A stretch of 10,858 nt of DNA from an uncultured Eubacteriales bacterium (GTDB lineage: Bacteria; Bacillota_I; Bacilli_A; RF39; UBA660), in contig OMQW01000014.1 in the NCBI GenBank assembly GCA_900313345.1, positions 1 to 10,858 of the forward strand, written 5' to 3'. The notes below the pieces were generated by a model. It worked only from the letters and a program-made list of their open reading frames with translations. It did not search any database and had not been told where the DNA came from. Each line of letters starts with the position of its first letter. The first letter of the stretch is position 1. The position numbers and the translations under genes are program-made. Positions 6,133 to 10,858 of the stretch are shown here, in pieces.

Positions 6133-6835
6133 ATTTGATTTAGAATTAAATAAAAAAAGAATAATAATTTTACTATCTATGCTTGGAGTAATAATATTAT
6201 TAATACTACTAGAACATTTCTTAAGTAATAGATATGAAAGACTAAAAATAGATAAAGATAAATATTTTATTTATACTAATACTAAAAATACTGAAAACAA
6301 TTCACTAGTACCAAAAGTAAATTTAAATAGTAGTGATGCTAGTATAGTAAATAATGAAATTACAAGTGAAAGTTTAGAATACGTTACATCAGATAATAAA
6401 AAGAAAAATGTAACATATAGATATAATAGGAGTGGAAGCTTAATATCTTTAGTAATGATCTATAGAGATATAATTGATAATAAAGTAAATTATAATTATA
6501 AGACTTATGTATTTGATTTAAATAAAGATGGAAAACTTCTATCTAATGATGAAATTCTTAATAAATTTAATATTACATATGCAGAAATAAATGATGTAAT
6601 GAGAACTAAAATGAAAAATAAATATAATTCAGAAGTTACTAGAAAAATTATAAGTAAAGATTGTGATTTTACTACTTGCTTCTTAAATTTAAGAAATATT
6701 TATAATTTTATTGATGATATAAATATATATGTTGAAAATAATAGATTAGTAGTATATAGAACATATAATGTATATACTGATTATCATGAAGAAAAATATT
6801 ATAGTAGAAAAGATTTCAAATTTGTTATAAAATAA
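6125..6835 (+). CDS. Membrane-anchored extracytoplasmic protein of unknown function
   Basis: A 236-residue protein with a short basic cytoplasmic start, one membrane helix (about residues 12-33, IIILLSMLGVIILLILLEHFL) and a hydrophilic outer domain rich in Asn, Lys and Tyr. The outer domain contains YKTYVFDLNKDGKLLSNDEIL (about 125-145) and a late beta-rich stretch (INIYVENNRLVVYRTYNVY), which recalls the DUF3298 fold found outside the membrane in RsiV and PdaC; this is a weak pattern-level resemblance. C180 and C185 (CDFTTC) could form a disulfide. The start overlaps the trmR stop by eight bases, with AAAGGA (6111-6116) as RBS, so it is co-expressed with the operon. In B. subtilis U32 peptidase genes occupy this place. 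I do not recognise a specific function. Confidence 0.75.
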   Translation: MNKFDLELNKKRIIILLSMLGVIILLILLEHFLSNRYERLKIDKDKYFIYTNTKNTENNSLVPKVNLNSSDASIVNNEITSESLEYVTSDNKKKNVTYRYNRSGSLISLVMIYRDIIDNKVNYNYKTYVFDLNKDGKLLSNDEILNKFNITYAEINDVMRTKMKNKYNSEVTRKIISKDCDFTTCFLNLRNIYNFIDDINIYVENNRLVVYRTYNVYTDYHEEKYYSRKDFKFVIK

Positions 6836-6852
6836 TATAAGTAGGTGATATT

Positions 6853-7293
6853 ATGTTAATTATGAATGTATCAATGTGTACAGATCCTTTATTAGCAAGA
6901 TTTTTAACAATTATAAAAAATGCTATGACTTTTATCCAAGTAGTAGTACCACTACTTTTAATAGTTATGGGAACATATCAATTAATTAGAATGGTTATTG
7001 ATCCTGAAGAAAAGAATCATGAAAAAGCATTAAAAAATTCATTTTATGCAGCAGCAATAGTATTTTTTATTCCAGCAATAGTTAATTTAACAATGAATAC
7101 TATTTCAGCAGCAAATGATGTTCAAGATGTTAATGATAAAGTTGGTATTCATGAAAATGGTGAAGCAGATCCATCAGTATTAAATGTAACAGCATGCTGG
7201 AAAGCTGGAGATGCTGAATATAATGGATTAGATTCAAGTGAAGAAGAAGACGTAGAATCTTTAGAAGAAGAAGCAAATGAAGCTTCTAAATAG
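6853..7293 (+). CDS. Small two-helix membrane protein, VirB2/TrbC pilin-like layout
   Basis: A 146-residue protein with two hydrophobic helices, about residues 23-46 (FIQVVVPLLLIVMGTYQLI) and 63-83 (YAAAIVFFIPAIVNLTMNTI), joined by a charged loop (IDPEEKNHEKALKNS). The C-terminal third is soluble and strongly acidic, ending in an E/S-rich tail. The two-helix layout with IVVP..IVMGT in the first helix and a charged loop resembles TrbC/VirB2-like pilin subunits of Gram-positive conjugative elements; this is an inference, and no other conjugation genes are in the window. Single cysteines lie at C9 and C115. The RBS AGGTGAT (6843-6849) is strong and close. The gene sits 17 bases after its upstream neighbour and 12 bases before murC, so it is within the operon. 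Confidence 0.75.
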   Translation: MLIMNVSMCTDPLLARFLTIIKNAMTFIQVVVPLLLIVMGTYQLIRMVIDPEEKNHEKALKNSFYAAAIVFFIPAIVNLTMNTISAANDVQDVNDKVGIHENGEADPSVLNVTACWKAGDAEYNGLDSSEEEDVESLEEEANEASK

Positions 7294-7305
7294 AAAGGAC
7301 TAATT

Positions 7306-8613
7306 ATGGCTAAATATTATTGTATAGGAATAAAAGGGACTGGTATGTCAACACTAGCTCAAATATTATTTGATTTAGGTAATGAAGTATCAGGTTATGA
7401 TGATGCAAAAGGATATAAATTTACACAAGATGGCTTAGATGAAAGAAATATTAAAATATATTATGATCATGATCATGAAATAGATAAAGATACAATAGTA
7501 ACATATAGTGTTGCATTTAAAGAAGATCATCCAGAAATGAAACGTGTTAAAGAAATGGGATTAGTTATAAAACCATATGGACAAATAATGGGTGACGTAG
7601 TTGAAATGTTTAGTACAATAGGAGTTTCAGGTACTCATGGAAAAACATCAACATCATCAATAATAAGACATATTTTAGAATCATCTGTTGGATGTAATTA
7701 TTTTATAGGTGCTGGAGATGGAAAAGCTACTAAAGATAATAAGTATTATGTAGTAGAAAGTGATGAATTTAACAGACATTTCTTATATTATCATCCAAGA
7801 TATTCAATAATTACTAATGTAGAATGTGAACATATGGAAATCTATAAAGATATAGATGATATAAGAGAAACATTTGAAAAGTTTGCTAATCAAACAAAAG
7901 AATTAGTAATAGCTAATGGTGATAATGAAGAAATAAGAAAAATCAATTTTAAAACTAAAGTATTATTTTATGGATATAATGATAATAATGATATTGTTAT
8001 TAAAAACGTTCAACTAGATGAAGATTATTCTAGATTTGATTTATATATTAATAAAGAATTCTATGGTCACTTTGAACTTCCATTATATGGAAAACATATG
8101 ATAGCTAATGCATCAGCAGCAATAGCAATTTGTAATTACTTAGGAATAGATAAAGAAGTAATAAAAGAAAATATTAAATCTTTTGTAAATGCTAAAAGAA
8201 GATTTGAAGTAACTAATATTAATGATACCGTAATAGTAGATGATTATGCACATCATCCAACTGAAATAAAAGCAACATTAGAAGCTGCACATCAAAGATA
8301 TCCAAGAAGAAAAATAGTAGTTGTATTTAGACCAAATACATTCTCAAGAACTAAAGACTTTACAAGTGAATTTATAGAAAGTCTAAAAGTAGCTGATAAA
8401 GTATACATGACTGAAATAATGGCAAATAGAGAAAAGCAAGAAGATTTTCCAGGAATAACTTCACATTTAATAAGTGACAATATAGAAAACTGTGAAATGG
8501 TAGAAGAAGAAACTATAGATAAATTATCTAAGGAAAAAGGTAATGTAGTAGTATTTATGGGATGTGCAGATAATTCACATTTAATAGAAGGATTTAAAGA
8601 CTTAGTAAAATAA
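7306..8613 (+). CDS. murC: MurC, UDP-N-acetylmuramate--L-alanine ligase
   Basis: A 435-residue cytoplasmic ligase that joins L-alanine to UDP-MurNAc with ATP, the first amino acid step of peptidoglycan precursor synthesis. Domain 1 begins YYCIGIKGTGMSTLAQIL (UDP-binding Rossmann region); the ATP loop is GTHGKTST at 109-116; VESDEFNRHFL and NVECEHMEIY follow, then LYGKHMIANASAA, AKRRFE and DDYAHHPTEI (312-321) and the C-terminal domain. Length is normal. Near residue 341 the usual FQPHTFSRT is FRPNTFSRT, so a common His and Gln are replaced. RBS AAAGGA lies before the start, 12 bases after the previous gene. It is the last gene of the apparent operon. Confidence 0.96.
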   Translation: MAKYYCIGIKGTGMSTLAQILFDLGNEVSGYDDAKGYKFTQDGLDERNIKIYYDHDHEIDKDTIVTYSVAFKEDHPEMKRVKEMGLVIKPYGQIMGDVVEMFSTIGVSGTHGKTSTSSIIRHILESSVGCNYFIGAGDGKATKDNKYYVVESDEFNRHFLYYHPRYSIITNVECEHMEIYKDIDDIRETFEKFANQTKELVIANGDNEEIRKINFKTKVLFYGYNDNNDIVIKNVQLDEDYSRFDLYINKEFYGHFELPLYGKHMIANASAAIAICNYLGIDKEVIKENIKSFVNAKRRFEVTNINDTVIVDDYAHHPTEIKATLEAAHQRYPRRKIVVVFRPNTFSRTKDFTSEFIESLKVADKVYMTEIMANREKQEDFPGITSHLISDNIENCEMVEEETIDKLSKEKGNVVVFMGCADNSHLIEGFKDLVK

Positions 8614-8627
8614 GCCTTTTTATTTTT
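8596..8627 (+). terminator. Rho-independent terminator after murC
   Basis: AAAGACTTA (8596-8604) pairs with TAAGCCTTT (8611-8619), with one A-C mismatch, around a 6-nt loop, followed by TTATTTTT. The hairpin covers the last codons and stop of murC. The mismatch and low GC content make its efficiency moderate. Confidence 0.55.
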
Positions 8628-8639
8628 ACATAATTTCCC

Positions 8640-8676
8640 ATAATTATTTTATATTTTAACTATAATTATTTTATAT
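8640..8676 (+). repeat. Direct repeat ATAATTATTTTATAT, 22-bp period
   Basis: The 15-bp sequence occurs identically at 8640-8654 and 8662-8676, and a shortened form (ATAATTATTATGAT) recurs at 8766-8779 within the cssR-like promoter. A period of 22 bp is two helical turns. In DNA this AT-rich, chance repetition cannot be excluded. Confidence 0.55.
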
Positions 8677-8680
8677 ATTT

Positions 8681-8760
8681 GCTCTGTTGAAAGGAGATTG
8701 ATATATAGAAGAAAAAATAAAATAAGATAAAAATAACAAATATTTTAGGAGGTATAAAGA
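8681..8760 (+). other. Leader region with two unused Shine-Dalgarno-like sequences
   Basis: AAAGGAGA (8690-8697) and TTAGGAGGT (8745-8753) are strong ribosome-binding-like sequences in a region without a convincing gene. After the first, only a TTG at 8698 opens a 10-codon frame, one base away from the site; after the second, the next ATG (8774) is 20 bases away and is followed at once by a stop. TTGCTC (8679-8684) and TATATA (8702-8707) with 17 bp between could be a weak promoter. The stretch may be an untranslated leader or a decayed small gene. Confidence 0.35.
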
Positions 8761-8774
8761 ACTTATAATTATTA

Positions 8775-8798
8775 TGATATAATATAGGGGTAGGTGAT
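8775..8798 (+). promoter_or_regulatory. Extended -10 promoter and RBS of the cssRS-like pair
   Basis: TATGATATAAT contains TG (8775-8776) one base before a perfect TATAAT (8778-8783), the extended -10 form that can work without a good -35; none is seen at 8755-8760. The RBS AGGTGAT (8792-8798) leads to the ATG at 8802, so transcripts from here would have a leader of only a dozen or so bases. Confidence 0.65.
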
Positions 8799-8801
8799 AA
8801 T

Positions 8802-9461
8802 ATGTATAATATATGTTATGTAGAAGATGAAAGTGATTTAGCATCACTAGTTAAAGTATATTTAGAACGTTCTAATTATAATGTAACACATTTTTCTAAA
8901 GGACAAGATGCCATAAATTACATAGGAAATAAAGTTGATTTATGGATTCTAGATATAATGTTAGGAGATGATATCAGTGGATATGATGTAATCAGTGCTA
9001 TAAGAAAAACTGATGAAGATGTTCCCGTAATATTTACATCAGCAAGAGATGAAGACCTAGATAAAATATTAGGCTTAGAACTTGGTAGTGATGATTACAT
9101 AACAAAACCTTTTTCAAGTAAAGAACTCGTTTTAAGAGTAGATAAGATTATTAAAAGAGTTTATAAAGATAAAAATAATACTAAAATAAAATATGAAGAA
9201 TATTTAGTAGATAAAGATAAAAGAATAGCAACTAAAAATGATAAAGAAATTAATTTAACTAGCTTAGAGTTTGATTTATTAATATTATTTTTAGATAACA
9301 TAAATAAAGGATTCTCTCGTGAAGAAATATTAAATAGTGTTTGGGGAAATGACTATTTTGGTTCTGACAGAGTAGTAGATGATCTAGTAAGAAGATTAAG
9401 AAAGAAAATGCCTGGATTAAAGATTTCAACAATCTATGGATTTGGTTATAGATTATCATGA
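8802..9461 (+). CDS. cssR: OmpR-family response regulator, CssR-like
   Basis: A 219-residue response regulator. The receiver domain has acidic pocket E8/D9, phospho-acceptor D51 (LWILDIMLGDD), T79 and K102 (KPF). A winged-helix DNA-binding domain follows from about residue 125: INLTSLEFDLL, SREEILNSVWG, then DRVVDDLVRRLRKKMP and IYGFGYRLS. The phrases LWILDIML, TSARDEDLDKILGLELGSD and WGNDYFGSDRVVDDLVRRLR closely resemble B. subtilis CssR, which with CssS responds to misfolded exported proteins and activates htrA/htrB. The TGA stop overlaps the kinase ATG (ATGA, 9458-9461), so the two are translationally coupled. Response regulator is certain; the CssR orthology is a judgement by recalled similarity. 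Confidence 0.92.
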   Translation: MYNICYVEDESDLASLVKVYLERSNYNVTHFSKGQDAINYIGNKVDLWILDIMLGDDISGYDVISAIRKTDEDVPVIFTSARDEDLDKILGLELGSDDYITKPFSSKELVLRVDKIIKRVYKDKNNTKIKYEEYLVDKDKRIATKNDKEINLTSLEFDLLILFLDNINKGFSREEILNSVWGNDYFGSDRVVDDLVRRLRKKMPGLKISTIYGFGYRLS

Positions 9462-10723
9462 AATATCGTAATGGAACATTAATGAAGCAACTATTCTTAA
9501 TAATAGGAATAGTCTTTGTAATAATATTTATTTCTCTAGGAGTAATTCTTCCAAGAACCCTAATACCTGTAGCAGAAAAAAGCATTTATAATAAACTAAG
9601 CGAACCCCTTAAATTTGTAGATGAAAATAAATCTGAAAATAATATAACATCTGAAATAGCATATATTTATATTATTGATAATAAAGTAATTGGTAGTAGA
9701 GATTTAACAGATCTTCTTGGTATAAATGATGTTGATAAAATATTAAAATATGTAAAAAAAGACTATGGAAAGTTTGAATATAATAAAAGAACTTATTATT
9801 ACTACAAAATAAGTAATAGAGAAGGCACTAAAATTGCCTTAACAAACGATTCATATATAGTTAAAATAAAAGAAGAAATATTAAATGCTATACTTCCGAT
9901 AGTATTAACAAGCTTTGTTCTTATAAGCTTAATACTTATAATTTGGAGCTCAATCATAGTACTTAAAATAGAATATTTAAAAGATAAAGTTGATAATATT
10001 GAAAATCCAGACTATGATCATAAAATTAAATTTAAAGCAAATGATGAAATAAAATCTCTTGGCCTTGCAATAGAAGATATGAGAATCTATTTAAAAAATC
10101 AAGAAGAATATAGAAATAGAATATATCAAAATACTTCACATGACTTTAAAACACCTTTAACAGTTATAAAATCATATATAGAAGCTGTTGAAGATAAAGT
10201 AGAAGATAAAGATAATGCACTAAGAGTAATAAAAGAACAAACTAATAAATTAGAAGAAAAAGTTTGCTCTCTTCTATATTTAAACAAACTTGATTATTTA
10301 AAAGACAGCAAAATAAAAAATGTTTCGGTTGATATGGAACAAATAATAAATAATGAAGTAGATAAGTTTAAATGGAAAAGAAAAGAAATTAAATTTGAAA
10401 CATCATTTGATCATAAATCTAAATTCACAGGAACAGTGGAAAACTGGGAAACTATAATTGATAACTTACTAAGCAATTTTATGCGTTACGCAGATAAATC
10501 AATAAGAATATCCATTAAACAAAATAAGTTAATTATGTATAATGACGGATCAAATATTGATAATGAATTACTAGAAGGAATATTTACTCCCTTTAGAAAA
10601 GGTATAAAAGGTGAGTTTGGATTAGGACTTTCAATAGTTAAAAAAACACTTAATATGATGAATTATGATATTGAGATAAAAAATGAAAAGAAAGGTGTAT
10701 CATTTATTATGGAAAAGAAATAG
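9458..10723 (+). CDS. cssS: Membrane sensor histidine kinase, CssS-like
   Basis: A 421-residue kinase. The order is membrane helix 1 (about 10-32), an extracytoplasmic sensor of about 110 residues rich in Tyr, Lys and Asp, helix 2 (about 143-168), HAMP-like linker (to about 215), then the HisKA motif YQNTSHDFKTPLTVIK with phospho-acceptor H228. The ATPase part shows the N box LLSNFMRYA (N340), G1 NDGSNID (D363), and G2 GEFGLGLSIVK (about 383-393). The stretch FTPFRKGIKGEFGLGLSIVKK and the paired SHDFKTP box resemble B. subtilis CssS. The sensor domain has little recognisable sequence, so the ligand or stress is inferred from the partner only. Start is ATG 9458, overlapping cssR. The gene ends in a terminator that overlaps its stop. 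Confidence 0.92.
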   Translation: MKYRNGTLMKQLFLIIGIVFVIIFISLGVILPRTLIPVAEKSIYNKLSEPLKFVDENKSENNITSEIAYIYIIDNKVIGSRDLTDLLGINDVDKILKYVKKDYGKFEYNKRTYYYYKISNREGTKIALTNDSYIVKIKEEILNAILPIVLTSFVLISLILIIWSSIIVLKIEYLKDKVDNIENPDYDHKIKFKANDEIKSLGLAIEDMRIYLKNQEEYRNRIYQNTSHDFKTPLTVIKSYIEAVEDKVEDKDNALRVIKEQTNKLEEKVCSLLYLNKLDYLKDSKIKNVSVDMEQIINNEVDKFKWKRKEIKFETSFDHKSKFTGTVENWETIIDNLLSNFMRYADKSIRISIKQNKLIMYNDGSNIDNELLEGIFTPFRKGIKGEFGLGLSIVKKTLNMMNYDIEIKNEKKGVSFIMEKK

Positions 10724-10741
10724 AATTTCTATTTCTTTTTT
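10713..10741 (+). terminator. Terminator of the cssRS-like operon
   Basis: AAAAGAAATAG (10713-10723) pairs fully with CTATTTCTTTT (10729-10739) around AATTT and continues into T residues. The left arm includes the last codons and the TAG stop of the kinase gene. Confidence 0.7.
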
Positions 10742-10748
10742 ATATAAC

Positions 10749-10774
10749 AAAAAAAGGACTTCGAATGAAGTCCT
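10749..10774 (-). terminator. Terminator of the minus-strand tRNA gene
   Basis: AGGACTTC (10755-10762) and GAAGTCCT (10767-10774) form an 8-bp stem with a 4-base loop. The A run at 10749-10754 is a T run on the minus strand, right after the hairpin, 12 bases downstream of the tRNA 3' end. This is a textbook terminator for transcription leaving the tRNA. Confidence 0.85.
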
Positions 10775-10785
10775 AAATACATAAT

Positions 10786-10858
10786 TGGTAGCGCCGGAGA
10801 GATTCGAACTCACGACCTATCGGGTATGAACCGATTGCTCTAGCCAACTGAGCTACAG
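10786..10858 (-). tRNA. tRNA-Met (anticodon CAT), 5' end cut by the window
   Basis: Read on the minus strand, the sequence has a D arm (TAGCTCAGTTGG...GAGC), an anticodon arm ATCGG-TTCATAC-CCGAT with anticodon CAT, variable loop AGGTC, T arm with TTCGAAT, an acceptor strand CGGCGCT, discriminator A and an encoded CCA (10786-10788). About 73 of an expected 77 bases are present; the first four lie beyond the right edge. The layout matches the elongator tRNA-Met of Bacillus, and the anticodon stem lacks the three G-C pairs of an initiator. An Ile tRNA with modified CAT anticodon is possible but less likely. The T stem (GTGAG/CTCTC) has a U-U mismatch at its second pair. Confidence 0.93.

Noticed and set aside
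8292..8480. Minus-strand ORF inside murC
   Set aside because: It is the antisense of conserved MurC sequence, without independent support.
8698..8730. Leader peptide starting at TTG 8698 (10 codons)
   Set aside because: The start is one base from the Shine-Dalgarno sequence, too close for efficient use, and no regulatory codon pattern is seen.
9259..9585. Minus-strand 108-codon ORF across the cssR/cssS-like junction
   Set aside because: It is antisense to both intact two-component genes and has a low-complexity Leu/Ile-rich composition.
1..10858. Defence system, CRISPR array, insertion sequence or complete conjugative element
   Set aside because: No spaced repeats of CRISPR type, no transposase or integrase, and no nuclease or effector genes of known defence systems are visible. 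The single pilin-like protein is not enough to claim a conjugative element.

Overview
The window is strongly AT-rich and encodes a walled, Gram-positive-type bacterium using the standard code (TGG for Trp, TGA as a stop at two overlapping gene junctions). Strong AGGAGGTGAT-type ribosome binding sites, the ireB-ruvX-yrzB-mltG-trmR gene order known from Bacillus (yrzL-yrrK-yrzB-yrrL-yrrM), a CssRS-like two-component pair and an ALK-type glycine-rich surface protein together suggest a low-GC Bacilli-type Firmicute, perhaps an uncultured gut lineage near Erysipelotrichia/RF39. The lineage is an inference. MurC and MltG show that it makes peptidoglycan.

Layout. Positions 1-1603 hold the 3' part of a large secreted or surface protein gene: a glycine-rich domain, then a C-terminal segment cut off by an 8-bp tandem duplication (frameshift) and by an in-frame TGA. 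Positions 1684-2235 encode a small Cys-rich CFI-box protein with its own promoter and a clear terminator. Positions 2292-3440 encode a GluP/YqgP-type rhomboid protease. Positions 3509-8613 form one tightly packed run that looks like an operon: ireB/reoM, ruvX, a DUF1292 gene, mltG, trmR, a membrane-anchored protein of unknown function, a small two-helix membrane protein, and murC. A 188-bp AT-rich leader with repeats and unused Shine-Dalgarno sequences follows. Positions 8802-10723 encode a response regulator and sensor kinase resembling CssR/CssS, ending in a hairpin terminator. At the right edge a tRNA-Met(CAT) lies on the minus strand with its own terminator.

How the genes fit together. 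Most of the window concerns the cell envelope. ReoM/IreB family proteins control stability of MurA (first committed step of peptidoglycan precursor synthesis) under PrkC-type kinase control, MurC adds L-alanine to UDP-MurNAc, and MltG cuts nascent glycan strands. CssRS senses secretion stress in Bacillus, and GluP is an intramembrane protease. RuvX and TrmR are rRNA and tRNA housekeeping functions. I do not see a defence system, CRISPR array, insertion sequence or complete mobile element. The least explained parts are the two membrane proteins between trmR and murC, the disrupted glycine-rich gene, and the leader before the cssR-like gene.
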